Source of the DNA: Mycobacterium sp. ITM-2016-00318
GTDB lineage: Bacteria; Actinomycetota; Actinomycetes; Mycobacteriales; Mycobacteriaceae
NCBI RefSeq assembly: GCF_002968285.2
Contig: NZ_CP134400.1
Location: 620,001-684,000, forward strand
Direction: 5' to 3'
Length of the DNA stretch: 64,000 bases
Positions 43,656 to 51,991 of the stretch are shown piece by piece. How positions within the stretch are numbered: position 1 is the first letter of the stretch; every line of letters begins with the position of its first letter. The translations under genes and the position numbers were made by a program. Under the pieces are notes generated by a model. It had not been told where the DNA came from, searched no databases, and saw nothing but the letters and a program-made list of their open reading frames with translations.

Positions 43656-44537
43656 TCAGGAACTCGGCTGCAGCCGCTGCCTCTTCATCAGCGCGTTGAG
43701 CAGACCGGGTGCCACGGTGTCGAGGGCCTTGGCCGTGACGGCCATCCGCGGCGCGATGCGCACCGGCCGGGTGCGGGCAGCGGTCACCATCCAGTCGGCG
43801 GCCTCGTCGGGGGTGAGCGCGGGCAGTCCGGTGTAGGCCTTCGTGGGCGCGATCATCGGCGTGGCCACCAGCGGGTAGTAGATCGTCGTCGAATGCACAC
43901 CCTTGTGCGCCCATTCGGTCTCGATGACCCGGCTGACCGCCGAAAGGGCGGCCTTCGACGCGGTGTACATCGCGAACAGGGGCGTGGATTCGCTGAGCAC
44001 GCCCCAGCTGGCGACGTTGATGATGTGGCCGTCGCCGCGCTCGAGCATGCCGGGCGCCAGCGCGCGCATCAGTCGCAACGGCGAGTAGTAGTTGAGGCCC
44101 ATCGTGCGTTCCACGTCGTGCCAGCGCTCGAGCGAGTCGGCCAGGGGGCGGCGGATGGATCGGCCCGCGTTGTTGACGAGGATGTCCACGCCGCCGATTT
44201 CCTTCTCGACGCGGGCGGCGAGCGCATCGACGGCGTCGAGGTCGGCGAGATCGCAGTCTATGGCCAGCGCGTCACCGCCGTCGGCGACTATTCGTTCGGC
44301 GACCTCGTCGAGCAGGTCTCTGCGGCGGGCGACCACGACGACGGTCGCGCCCCGACGCGCCAGCTTGTAGGCGGAGGCCTCGCCGATGCCCGAGGACGCG
44401 CCGGTGATGAGGACACGCTTGCCGTCGAGGTCGACGTCGCGTCGGCCGGTGATCGACATCAGCTGCGGCGCGATCGGTGGTCGCATGCTGGCCAGCACCA
44501 GCTCGTCGACCAGCCGGCGCAGGGGGCTCTTGTTCAC
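43656..44537 (-). CDS. Short-chain dehydrogenase/reductase (Rv0547c)
   Basis: 293 aa. Classical SDR: cofactor loop VLITGASSGIGEASAYKLAR at residues about 42-61, NNAG (ILVNNAGRSIRRP), catalytic Ser region VASWGVLSES and YTASKAALSAVSRVI with YxxxK. The N terminal 40 residues and C-terminal basic tail are typical of the mycobacterial Rv0547c group. NADPH preference is suggested by VVARRRDL after strand 2. Substrate unknown. Between menB and the VOC gene as in M. tuberculosis. Confidence 0.92.
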   Translation of the reverse strand: MNKSPLRRLVDELVLASMRPPIAPQLMSITGRRDVDLDGKRVLITGASSGIGEASAYKLARRGATVVVVARRRDLLDEVAERIVADGGDALAIDCDLADLDAVDALAARVEKEIGGVDILVNNAGRSIRRPLADSLERWHDVERTMGLNYYSPLRLMRALAPGMLERGDGHIINVASWGVLSESTPLFAMYTASKAALSAVSRVIETEWAHKGVHSTTIYYPLVATPMIAPTKAYTGLPALTPDEAADWMVTAARTRPVRIAPRMAVTAKALDTVAPGLLNALMKRQRLQPSS

Positions 44538-44590
44538 CCGCCGAGTCTATGGACCGCGACGCCCGTCGGGAATCCATCGCCGAGTCTGAG

Positions 44591-44641
44591 TGATTTCGGC
44601 GCGCTGACGTGCGCTGAGCGTCGGTTAGCGCGCCGAAATCA
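44591..44641. terminator. Repeated stem-loop, family A, copy 2 (best copy)
   Basis: TGATTTCGGCGCGCT and AGCGCGCCGAAATCA, perfect 15-bp arms around a core with GACGTGCGCTGAGCGTCGG. Begins directly at the menB stop codon and lies before the SDR start. Confidence 0.85.
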
Positions 44642-45553
44642 CTAGTAGTAGCGCGGGAAGGGGCTCCAGTCGGGGTCGCGTTTCTCCAGAAACGCGTCGC
44701 GGCCCTCGACGGCCTCGTCGGTCATGTAGGCCAATCGCGTTGCCTCACCGGCGAACAGCTGCTGACCCATCAACCCGTCATCGGTCAGGTTGAACGCGTA
44801 CTTGAGCATACGCACGGCCTGCGGCGACTTGCCGTTGATCGCCGCGGCCCACTCGAGGCCGACGGTCTCCAGGTCCGCGTGGTCGACGACCTCGTTGACC
44901 GCGCCCATCGCATGCATCTGCTCGGCGTCATACGGCCTGCCGAGAAAGAAGATCTCACGCGCGAACTTCTGCCCGACCTGCTTGGCCAAATACGCACTGC
45001 CGTAACCGCCGTCGAAGCTGCCCACGTCGGCGTCGGTCTGCTTGAACCGGGCGTGCTCGCGGCTGGCCAGCGTCAGGTCGCACACCACATGAAGGCTGTG
45101 TCCTCCGCCTGCGGCCCAGCCGTTGACCAGACAGACCACCACCTTCGGCATGAACCGGATCAGCCGCTGAACCTCGAGAATGTGCAGCCGCCCGGCGCGT
45201 GCGACATCGACGGTTTCAGCCGTTTCACCCGAGGCGTACTGATACCCGCTGCGGCCGCGGATGCGTTGATCGCCGCCGGAGCAGAACGCCCAGCCGCCGT
45301 CCTTGGGCGACGGACCGTTGCCGGTGAGCAGCACGACGCCCACGTCGGGCGACATCCTGGCGTGGTCGAGGACGCGGTACAACTCGTCGACGGTGTGCGG
45401 GCGGAAGGCGTTGCGCACGTCGGGCCGGTCGAACGCCACGCGCACCGTCGGCTGCGGAACGCCGTCGACGACGTGGCGGTGATACGTGATGTCGGTGAGC
45501 TCGAAGCCGTCGACGGGCTGCCACAGCGCGGAGTCAAAGGGGTTGTCGCTCAT
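44642..45553 (-). CDS. menB: 1,4-Dihydroxy-2-naphthoyl-CoA synthase MenB
   Basis: 303 aa. Crotonase-fold Dieckmann cyclase converting o-succinylbenzoyl-CoA to DHNA-CoA. GWAFCSGGDQRIRGRSGYQY (oxyanion hole), VVCLVNGWAAGGGHSLHVVC, and DADVGSFDGGYGSAYLAKQV with the active-site Asp are all present. ATG overlaps the stop of the upstream F420-type gene (ATGA), so menB is the distal gene of that small operon. Followed at once by a family A stem-loop. Confidence 0.97.
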   Translation of the reverse strand: MSDNPFDSALWQPVDGFELTDITYHRHVVDGVPQPTVRVAFDRPDVRNAFRPHTVDELYRVLDHARMSPDVGVVLLTGNGPSPKDGGWAFCSGGDQRIRGRSGYQYASGETAETVDVARAGRLHILEVQRLIRFMPKVVVCLVNGWAAGGGHSLHVVCDLTLASREHARFKQTDADVGSFDGGYGSAYLAKQVGQKFAREIFFLGRPYDAEQMHAMGAVNEVVDHADLETVGLEWAAAINGKSPQAVRMLKYAFNLTDDGLMGQQLFAGEATRLAYMTDEAVEGRDAFLEKRDPDWSPFPRYY

Positions 45554-46002
45554 GCCTTTACCGGGTCCATGCGGAAGACGGGGCAGCGTCCGGCGAGCGC
45601 CTCGAATTCGTCGGGGTTGGGCCCGGTGACCAGGCCGGCGTTCTTGATGAACCCGACACCGGTTGGCACCCTGATCGGGAATTCCCGCAGCAGCGGGCGG
45701 GCTTCGTCGACCGACAACTCCACCATGCGCACCTGTTCACTGCGGCGGCCCTGGTGCAGGGTGGCCTGCCCCGCGGCCCGCACGTTGGCCGCCCAATCGG
45801 AGCCGGGCAAACCGCCGACCACATACCGCCTGTCGTCGACGTGCATCGGCGTCACCGGCGTCGATCGCGGCTTGCCGGTCTTGCGACCCGGCACGGTCAG
45901 CACGACGGGGCCCTTGCCGCCGAAGTTCACGCCCGCCTTCTGCAACCCGATCATCACCTTGTTGACGTACTTCAGCCACCACGGCAACCGAGAGTTCGAC
46001 AT
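45550..46002 (-). CDS. Deazaflavin (F420)-dependent nitroreductase-family protein A
   Basis: 150 aa from ATG 46002 (MSNSRLPWWLKYVNKV). DDN-type: VVLTVPGRKTGKPRSTPVTP, YVVGGLPGSDWAANVRAAGQ and VRMVELSVDEARPLLREFP. Very similar to the next gene upstream (46013-46474), so a tandem duplication. Translationally coupled to menB, which invites the guess that it reduces or protects menaquinone-type quinones using F420H2. Confidence 0.88.
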   Translation of the reverse strand: MSNSRLPWWLKYVNKVMIGLQKAGVNFGGKGPVVLTVPGRKTGKPRSTPVTPMHVDDRRYVVGGLPGSDWAANVRAAGQATLHQGRRSEQVRMVELSVDEARPLLREFPIRVPTGVGFIKNAGLVTGPNPDEFEALAGRCPVFRMDPVKA

Positions 46003-46012
46003 GACAGCGACG

Positions 46013-46474
46013 CTACGTGATCGGCTCGATGCGGAACACCGGGCAGCGGCCCGCCAGGCGCTCCACCTCATCGGGTGTGCCGTCGGTCAAGAGGCCTACC
46101 CGCTTCATCAGGTCGACGCCGGTGGGCACCAGAGTCGGAAACGCGCGCAGGACCGGTCGCGCGTCCTCCGGCGATAGCTCCACCATGCGTACCCGCTCTG
46201 CGTGTCTGCCGTGTGCCAGCGTCGCCTCGCCGGCGGCACGGACGTTGTCGACCCAGTCCGAACCGGGATAACTGTTCACCACGTAGCTGATGCCGTCGAC
46301 GTGCATCGGCGTGACCGGCGTCGACCGCGGCTTGCCCGTCCTGCGGCCAGGCACCGTCAGAACCACCGGCTTCTCGACGCGCGAGATCGGCACACCGAGC
46401 CGCAGCATCACCATGAACACCTTGTTCAGCGGTTTCAGCCACCGCGGCGGGTGGACTCGTTCAACGCCCGGCAT
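46013..46474 (-). CDS. Deazaflavin (F420)-dependent nitroreductase-family protein B
   Basis: 153 aa. Paralog of the adjacent gene: VVLTVPGRRTGKPRSTPVTP and NSYPGSDWVDNVRAAGEATL share long blocks, and both end in AGRCPVFR near the stop. 10 bp separate the two. Same predicted F420 binding. First or second gene of the operon HAD - DDN B - DDN A - menB. Confidence 0.88.
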   Translation of the reverse strand: MPGVERVHPPRWLKPLNKVFMVMLRLGVPISRVEKPVVLTVPGRRTGKPRSTPVTPMHVDGISYVVNSYPGSDWVDNVRAAGEATLAHGRHAERVRMVELSPEDARPVLRAFPTLVPTGVDLMKRVGLLTDGTPDEVERLAGRCPVFRIEPIT

Positions 46475-46483
46475 GCTCTGACG

Positions 46484-47206
46484 CTACTTCGCGTCGAGGC
46501 CGACGCCGTAGCGGGTGAGCGCGCGGCGAAGGGCGTCGGGTCGCTCCGATGTGGGCAGCGGGTCGACGAGCAGAAAGCCACATCCGAGCGCCCGTGCACC
46601 GCCGTCGGCCTCTTCACTGTCGCCGACCATCACCGCGTATTCGGCAGCGACGTTCAGCCGCGTCAGCGCGGTCTGGAAGATCGCCGGGCTCGGTTTGACC
46701 GCGCCAACTTCGAACGACAGCACGAACTCGTCGACATCGCCTGCCGCGCCGATTGCCTCGAACGCGGGCCGCACGTCGAACGCGATGTTGGAGACCACCG
46801 CGGTCTTGATGCCTTGTCGCTGCAGGCTTTTCAGCACATCGGCGGTGTCCGGATACGGTGTCCACGACGCGGGATCGATCACCCGCTCGTACAGCGTCTC
46901 GGCCTGATGGCCGGGCAGCCCAGACTCACGCAGCACGTGGAGGTATGCCTCGCGATGCAGATGGGGTTCCAGGTCTCGATTGACCCACGCCTCGTATGCC
47001 TGGCTAGCCGCTTCGGCGGCGACGTCGGAGCCAGTCGTCGTCTCCGCGAAAACTCCCGTCGGCGCGGTCAGCCGGCGCATCAGCTCGGCCTGCACATGCC
47101 CGTCGACCTCACGTTCGTCGACCTGCATTCCGGTGAACCAGCTGTCGTCCTCCTCGAGGCGAAACAGCGTGCCCGAGTAGTCGAACAGCACAGCGCGCAC
47201 AACCAC
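46484..47206 (-). CDS. HAD-superfamily hydrolase
   Basis: 240 aa, GTG start. Motif I AVLFDYSGTLFRLEE (nucleophile D9; the usual second Asp of DxDGT is Ser), motif II KTAVVSNIAF, motif III K near VGAVKPSPAIFQTAL, motif IV VMVGDSEEADGGARALG. Cap type C1, resembling the phosphoglycolate-phosphatase or haloacid dehalogenase group; the D-x-S variation suggests a dehalogenase-like or altered mechanism. Heads the operon that ends in menB. Confidence 0.83.
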   Translation of the reverse strand: MVVRAVLFDYSGTLFRLEEDDSWFTGMQVDEREVDGHVQAELMRRLTAPTGVFAETTTGSDVAAEAASQAYEAWVNRDLEPHLHREAYLHVLRESGLPGHQAETLYERVIDPASWTPYPDTADVLKSLQRQGIKTAVVSNIAFDVRPAFEAIGAAGDVDEFVLSFEVGAVKPSPAIFQTALTRLNVAAEYAVMVGDSEEADGGARALGCGFLLVDPLPTSERPDALRRALTRYGVGLDAK

Positions 47207-47264
47207 ACCGGAATTCTTTCACGGCGAGAGGTGTCAGATCGCGTCCACCGGTTACCCAACGGCG

Positions 47265-48017
47265 GTGAGCGAGCCACTCTGCAATTGCGCACGCCTTGCG
47301 GCGCGACCGCTCCCCGAGGGCGGCACTCCTGCGCGTGAGTGGACCGGCTGGGGACGACGCTTCGCGCCGCTGAACATCGGGCACTGCCCGGCGCTGCTGT
47401 TGGTCGCGGCTCATCCAGACGACGAGACGCTCGGGCTCGGGGCTACCGCCGCGGCGCTCGCGCAGCGGGGCGTCGCGGTTCAGGTGGTGGCGGTGACAGA
47501 CGGTGAAGCGGCGTACCAGCAGGACGGCGGTGGCTCGGCACTGGCTGGGCTGCGCCGCGACGAAATGGTCGCCGCGGCCGCCCGACTCGGCCTGCCGAGG
47601 CCGATCTTCCTCGGGATACCCGACGGCGAGGTGACGGCCGACGAAGACCGCGTCGAGGTTGAGCTGGAGGCGTTGTTGGCCGATTCGTCGCCGGGCACCT
47701 GGTGTGCGGCGCCGTGGCGGGGTGACGGTCACCCCGACCACGAGGCGACCGGTCGGGCTGCCGCCGCGGCGTCGAGAGACGTCCCGTCGGCCTTCATCGA
47801 GTATCCGATCTGGATGTGGCACTGGGCGCTGCCTGCCGATCTCGCCGTGCCGTGGGACAGGGTCAGGCGGATGCCGCTGACGTCACGCGACTCGGCGGCG
47901 AAGGAGGGGGCGTTGCGACGCTTTTCCAGCCAGCTGCAGCGGGTCGAAGGGCCAAAGCCGCTCGCGCCCGAGGCCATCGCCCGGCAGATGGCGGTCGGCG
48001 AAGTCGTCTTCGTCTAG
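47265..48017 (+). CDS. PIG-L-family (LmbE-like) N-deacetylase
   Basis: 250 aa, GTG start. Zinc-dependent deacetylase fold: the AHPDDE motif (residues 49-54) and HPDHEATGRAAA with a further His supply the metal site. Relatives deacetylate GlcNAc-inositol (MshB) or other GlcNAc conjugates. N-terminal CNCARLAARPLPEGG is cysteine-rich for its first residues. Divergent from the HAD gene (58 bp) and convergent with the ECF sigma factor. Confidence 0.85.
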   Translation: MSEPLCNCARLAARPLPEGGTPAREWTGWGRRFAPLNIGHCPALLLVAAHPDDETLGLGATAAALAQRGVAVQVVAVTDGEAAYQQDGGGSALAGLRRDEMVAAAARLGLPRPIFLGIPDGEVTADEDRVEVELEALLADSSPGTWCAAPWRGDGHPDHEATGRAAAAASRDVPSAFIEYPIWMWHWALPADLAVPWDRVRRMPLTSRDSAAKEGALRRFSSQLQRVEGPKPLAPEAIARQMAVGEVVFV

Positions 48018-48046
48018 CGCCAGGTATGAGAATTTCGTTTTCGGGC

Positions 48047-48074
48047 TGCGGCGACGCCGACGTCGGTGGCCGCA
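48047..48074. terminator. Stem-loop between convergent genes
   Basis: TGCGGC and GCCGCA outer arms around the inner palindrome CCGACGTCGG. Lies between the PIG-L stop and the sigma-factor stop. Confidence 0.55.
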
Positions 48075-48092
48075 CGCACCGATCCCCGGCGC

Positions 48093-49346
48093 CTAGCCGG
48101 AGGTCGAACGAATCGCCTTGCTGGTCAGCACATCTCGTTCCCGCTCGTTGTCGGTGAGGTCGGCGGCCCTTGCGAACTCTGCGGCGGCCTCGTCGCCTCG
48201 GCCGAGGCGGGCCAGTAACTCGCCGCGAACACTCGGCAGCAGATAGGACCCGTCGAGCCCGGTCAGCCCGTCGACGATGTCGAGTGCCGCTTGTGGCCCT
48301 GACGTCATGGCGACCGCGACGGCCCGGTTCAGCGCGACCACCGGCGACGGCGAGATCTGGAGGAGCCCGTCGTACAACGTGACGATCCGCTTCCAGTCGG
48401 TGTCGGTGGCCGTCGGTGCGGTGGCATGGCACTCGGCCAGCGCAGCCTGCAGCGCATACGGCCCCCAGCCCGAGCCGCGCTTGTCGACGGCGTCCGCGGC
48501 GCGCTGCAGGGCGGCGACCCCGCGGCCGATCTGCGCGCGGTCCCACTTGGTTCGGTTCTGGTCCTCGAGCAGGATCGGGGAGCCGTCGGCGTCGGTGCGC
48601 GCCGCGAATCGCGAAGACTGGAGCTCCATCAGCGACACCAGCCCGTGCACTTCGGGCTCCTCGGGCACCAGCGCGGCGAGCACTCGGCCCAGCCGCAGCG
48701 CCTCCGTGCAGAGTTCGTCACGGACCCACCGCCTGCCGAACGACGCCGAGTAGCCCTCGTTGTAGATCAGATAAATCACCGAAAGCACTGCTGAGAGACG
48801 TTGCGGATACTCCGAGCGGTCCGGCACCTCGAAGGGCACCTTCGCGGCGGCCAGCGTCTTCTTCGCCCTGGTGATTCGAGCCGCGACCGTCGGCGTCGAG
48901 GTGAGAAACGCCCTGGCGATCTCGTCTGTCGTAAGGCCGCCCACCACGCGAAGCGTCAGCGCGATCTGTCCTTCGCGGGGCAGCACCGGATGCGACGAGA
49001 TGAAGACCAGCCGAAGCACGTCGTCGTCGATGCGGTCGGGATCCCAAGCGGGCTCGTCGATCTGGGTTTCCAGCTCACGGGCCAGCGTCGCGTACTTGGC
49101 GTCGAGGTTCTCCTTGCGCCGCCAGAAGTCGATCGCCTTGCGTTTGGCGACGGTCGTCAGCCACGCTGCCGCGTTGCGTGGCACGCCGGTGTCCGGCCAC
49201 TGCGTCAGCGCGTCGACGAGGGCTTCCTGTGCCAGATCCTCGGCCAGGCCGACGTCGCCCACGGCGCGGGTCAGCGTCGCGACGATCTTGGCGGCCTCCA
49301 TCCGCCACACCGCGTCGACGGTTTCGCGTAGATCGGTGGGGGACAC
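48093..49346 (-). CDS. ECF sigma factor with C-terminal TPR-like domain (ECF42-type)
   Basis: 417 aa from GTG 49346. Sigma region 2 (VGDVGLAEDLAQEALVDALT, KRKAIDFWRRKENLD) and region 4 (TTDEIARAFLTSTPTVAARI) are followed by a long helical C-terminal extension of over 200 residues (VIYLIYNEGYSASFGRRWVR, GPYALQAALAECHATA, GRGDEAAAEFARAADLT) with TPR-like repeats. This domain order is typical of ECF42 factors, which lack an anti-sigma factor and are usually paired with YCII/DGPF proteins. A YCII gene is at 51992-52459. Divergent from the kinase gene, 17 bp apart. Confidence 0.88.
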   Translation of the reverse strand: MSPTDLRETVDAVWRMEAAKIVATLTRAVGDVGLAEDLAQEALVDALTQWPDTGVPRNAAAWLTTVAKRKAIDFWRRKENLDAKYATLARELETQIDEPAWDPDRIDDDVLRLVFISSHPVLPREGQIALTLRVVGGLTTDEIARAFLTSTPTVAARITRAKKTLAAAKVPFEVPDRSEYPQRLSAVLSVIYLIYNEGYSASFGRRWVRDELCTEALRLGRVLAALVPEEPEVHGLVSLMELQSSRFAARTDADGSPILLEDQNRTKWDRAQIGRGVAALQRAADAVDKRGSGWGPYALQAALAECHATAPTATDTDWKRIVTLYDGLLQISPSPVVALNRAVAVAMTSGPQAALDIVDGLTGLDGSYLLPSVRGELLARLGRGDEAAAEFARAADLTDNERERDVLTSKAIRSTSG

Positions 49347-49363
49347 GTGCCTATTGTGCCGAG

Positions 49364-49960
49364 ATGGACACCGCGCGCGTCGAGGCACTGCTCGCCCGTC
49401 ACCGCCGCGTGATCCTGGGCATCACGGGCCCGCCCGGTGCGGGCAAGACACGGGTCGCCGAAGAGATCGCCTCGACATTCGATGACGCCGTTCACCTGCC
49501 GATGGATGGCTTCCATCTCGCCGATGTCGAACTGCGCCGACTCGGTCGCCTCGACCGCAAGGGTGCGATCGACACCTTCGACGCCTACGGATACCTTGCG
49601 CTGCTCGACCGTATCCGTCGTCAGCCGAAGCAGACGGTGTACGCGCCTGCGTTCAACCGCGACATCGAGCAGCCGGTCGCGGGCAGCATCGCCGTACCGC
49701 CTGACGTGAGACTCGTTGTGACCGAGGGCAATTACCTGCTCGACGACGATGACCCATGGCCCGCGATCGCGGCGAGACTGGACGAGGTGTGGTTCGTCGA
49801 CGTCGCGCCCGAGGAGCGTCATCGCCGCCTGGTGGCGCGGCACATCCAGTTCGGCAAGTCGCGCGAGCAGGCCGAGGCGTGGGTGCGCACCGTCGACGAG
49901 CCCAACGCCGCGCGCGTCGAAAAGCGCCGCCCCAGCGCCGATCTGGTGGTCACCCTGTAA
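49364..49960 (+). CDS. P-loop nucleoside/nucleotide kinase-family protein
   Basis: 198 aa from ATG 49364 (MDTARVEALLARHRRV). Walker A ILGITGPPGAGKTRVAEEIA near residue 20, HLPMDGFHLADVELRR as substrate-binding loop, VVTEGNYLLDDDDPWP as Walker B and a C-terminal lid with RHRRLVARHIQFG. Resembles the uridine kinase / phosphoribulokinase-like group (YggC, fructose-1-kinase-like). Phosphoryl acceptor unknown. Shares a short divergent region with the sigma factor. Confidence 0.84.
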   Translation: MDTARVEALLARHRRVILGITGPPGAGKTRVAEEIASTFDDAVHLPMDGFHLADVELRRLGRLDRKGAIDTFDAYGYLALLDRIRRQPKQTVYAPAFNRDIEQPVAGSIAVPPDVRLVVTEGNYLLDDDDPWPAIAARLDEVWFVDVAPEERHRRLVARHIQFGKSREQAEAWVRTVDEPNAARVEKRRPSADLVVTL

Positions 49961-49989
49961 CCGCGTGGGCCCCCGCGAAGCTGGGGACA

Positions 49990-50035
49990 GACGCAAAAGT
50001 GCCCTCATTTAGGGATTTCGGGGTACTTTTGCGTC
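49990..50035. terminator. Repeated stem-loop, family B, copy 2
   Basis: GACGCAAAAGT and ACTTTTGCGTC, perfect 11-bp arms, with CCC/GGG core, between convergent genes. Same core as 13752-13813. Confidence 0.8.
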
Positions 50036-50051
50036 TTCTCGCGCGAAGGAA

Positions 50052-51653
50052 TCAGCCGACGGCGCGGCCGGCCCCCTCCCAGAACTGCGCGCGGACGGCC
50101 TTCTTGTCCGGCTTGCCCAGTGCGGTCACCGGTACCGAGTCGACGACGATCACCTGCTTGGGCGACTGCACGGAACCCTTGCGCTCCTTGACCGCGGCCT
50201 GGATCTCCTCGGTGACCTTCGCGACCGCCTCGTCGTCGCTCGGCGCGTCGGGCCGCAGCACGATGACCGCGGTCACAGCCTCGCCCCATTTCTCGTCCGG
50301 AGTGCCGATGACGCAGACCTGCGCCACCGAAGGGTGTTCGGCGACAACATCTTCCACCTCACGCGGAAACACGTTGAAGCCGCCGGTGACGATCATGTCC
50401 TTGGTGCGGTCGACGATGTACCAGAAGCCGTCCTCGTCCTCGCGGGCCAGGTCGCCGGTGTGCATCCAGCCGTCCCTGAAAGTCTGCGACGTCTCGTCAG
50501 GTCGGTTCCAGTAGCCGCCGGACACCAGCGGGCCGCTGACGCAAATCTCGCCGACCTCACCTTGGGCGACCTGATTGCCGTCGGCGTCGAGCAGCGCGGT
50601 GCGGCAGAACACCGTCGGCCGCCCGCACGACGTCAGCCGCTTCTCGTCGTGATCGCCCTTCGGCAGATAGGTGATGACCATCGGCGCCTCGGACTGGCCG
50701 TAGTACTGCGCGAAGATCGGGCCGAACCGGTCGATCGCCTCCCGCAGCCGCACCGGGTTCATCGCCGATGCGCCGTAGTACACCGTCTCCAGCGACGACA
50801 GGTCGCGGGTGTGCGAATCGGGATGATCCATCAGGGCGTAGATCATCGACGGCACCAGCATCGTCGCCGATATCTTCTGCTCCTCGATGGTCTTGAGCAC
50901 CTCGGCCGGATCGAATTTCGTGAGCACCACGAGCTCGCCGCCCTTGATGATGGTCGGCGCGAAGAACGCCGCGCCCGCATGCGACAGCGGCGTGCACATC
51001 AGGAACTTCGGCCGCTCCGGCCACTCCCACTCGCACAGTTGGATATTGGTCATCGTGGAGATCGACTGCACCGTGCCGATGACGCCCTTCGGCTTGCCGG
51101 TCGTGCCACCGGTGTAGGCCATGCCGCCGATGTGATCCGGCGGCAGGTCGGCGGCGACCAACGGCTTCGGCGAGAACTTCGCCGCCTCCGCGGTCAGGTC
51201 GACGGCGACGTCGGCCAGTTCGTCGGGGACGGGCCCGATCGTCAGCACCTGCTTCAGGCCCGGCACCTTCTCAAGCAGTCCCTTGGCCCGCTCGATGAAC
51301 ATCGGGTTCGGATCGATGATCAGCGAGCTGACTCCAGCGTCGTTCAACACATACGCGTGGTCGTCGAGCGAACCGAGAGGGTGTAGTGCCGTGCGGCGGT
51401 AGCCCTGCGTCTGGCCCGCACCGAGAATCATCAGCACCTCGGGCCGGTTCAGCGACAGCAGCCCGGTCGCGACGCCCGATCCGGCGCCGAGCGCCTCGAA
51501 CGCCTGAATGTACTGGCTGATGCGCTCGGCAAGCTCGCCGCCGGTCAGGGTGGTGTCGCCGAGGAACAGGACCGGCTTGTCCTTGTGCCGCTTAAGGGCG
51601 CCCACCGTCAGATGGCCGGAGTGGAGGGGGTGACGCAGCAGCGAGTCGGTCAT
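50052..51653 (-). CDS. fadD8: Fatty-acid/acyl-CoA ligase FadD8
   Basis: 533 aa. ANL-superfamily ligase: A3 MAYTGGTTGKPKGVIGTVQS, A5 YYGQSEAPMVITYLPKG, A7 WMHTGDLAREDEDG, A8 RTKDMIVTGGFNVFPREVED and A10 PVTALGKPDKKAVRA. The acyl substrate is not defined by sequence. Same position relative to menB/menC as Rv0551c. ATG 51653; convergent with the kinase and followed by the family B stem-loop. Confidence 0.92.
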   Translation of the reverse strand: MTDSLLRHPLHSGHLTVGALKRHKDKPVLFLGDTTLTGGELAERISQYIQAFEALGAGSGVATGLLSLNRPEVLMILGAGQTQGYRRTALHPLGSLDDHAYVLNDAGVSSLIIDPNPMFIERAKGLLEKVPGLKQVLTIGPVPDELADVAVDLTAEAAKFSPKPLVAADLPPDHIGGMAYTGGTTGKPKGVIGTVQSISTMTNIQLCEWEWPERPKFLMCTPLSHAGAAFFAPTIIKGGELVVLTKFDPAEVLKTIEEQKISATMLVPSMIYALMDHPDSHTRDLSSLETVYYGASAMNPVRLREAIDRFGPIFAQYYGQSEAPMVITYLPKGDHDEKRLTSCGRPTVFCRTALLDADGNQVAQGEVGEICVSGPLVSGGYWNRPDETSQTFRDGWMHTGDLAREDEDGFWYIVDRTKDMIVTGGFNVFPREVEDVVAEHPSVAQVCVIGTPDEKWGEAVTAVIVLRPDAPSDDEAVAKVTEEIQAAVKERKGSVQSPKQVIVVDSVPVTALGKPDKKAVRAQFWEGAGRAVG

Positions 51654-51720
51654 GCCTAGAGATTAGAACGTGTTACAGAAATGGTTTCAAGGGCCGGGTA
51701 ATCGGGCTCTCGTAAAGACG

Positions 51721-51936
51721 ATGAGTGAGCAGCTACTACGGGAGACGATCCTGCGCATGGCCGAGGAACGCGGACCGTCGAAGAGCATCTGCCCGTCGGA
51801 CGCGGCGCGTGCGGTCGGCGGCGAGAAATGGCGTGACCTGATGGACGACGCCCGCGACTCCGCGCGCGAGCTGGCTCGCGAGGGCGCGGTCGTCGTCACC
51901 CAGGGCGACGACGTCCTCGACCCGGACGCCACGTAG
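51721..51936 (+). CDS. DUF3253-type small protein
   Basis: 71 aa from ATG 51721 (MSEQLLRETILRMAEERG). Helical and soluble: PSDAARAVGGEKWRDLMDDA, then RELAREGAVVVTQGDDVLDP. Winged-helix-like spacing and family DUF3253. Divergent from fadD8 and convergent with the YCII gene, with the family A stem-loop between. Confidence 0.8.
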   Translation: MSEQLLRETILRMAEERGPSKSICPSDAARAVGGEKWRDLMDDARDSARELAREGAVVVTQGDDVLDPDAT

Positions 51937-51937
51937 C

Positions 51938-51985
51938 GATTTCGGCGCGCTGACGCTCGCTCAGCGTCGGTTTACGCGCCGAAAA
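51938..51985. terminator. Repeated stem-loop, family A, copy 3
   Basis: GATTTCGGCGCG and CGCGCCGAAAAC arms, core GACGCTCGCTCAGCGTCGG. Two bp after the DUF3253 stop and 6 bp from the convergent YCII stop, so a bidirectional terminator position. Confidence 0.8.
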
Positions 51986-51991
51986 CACCAG

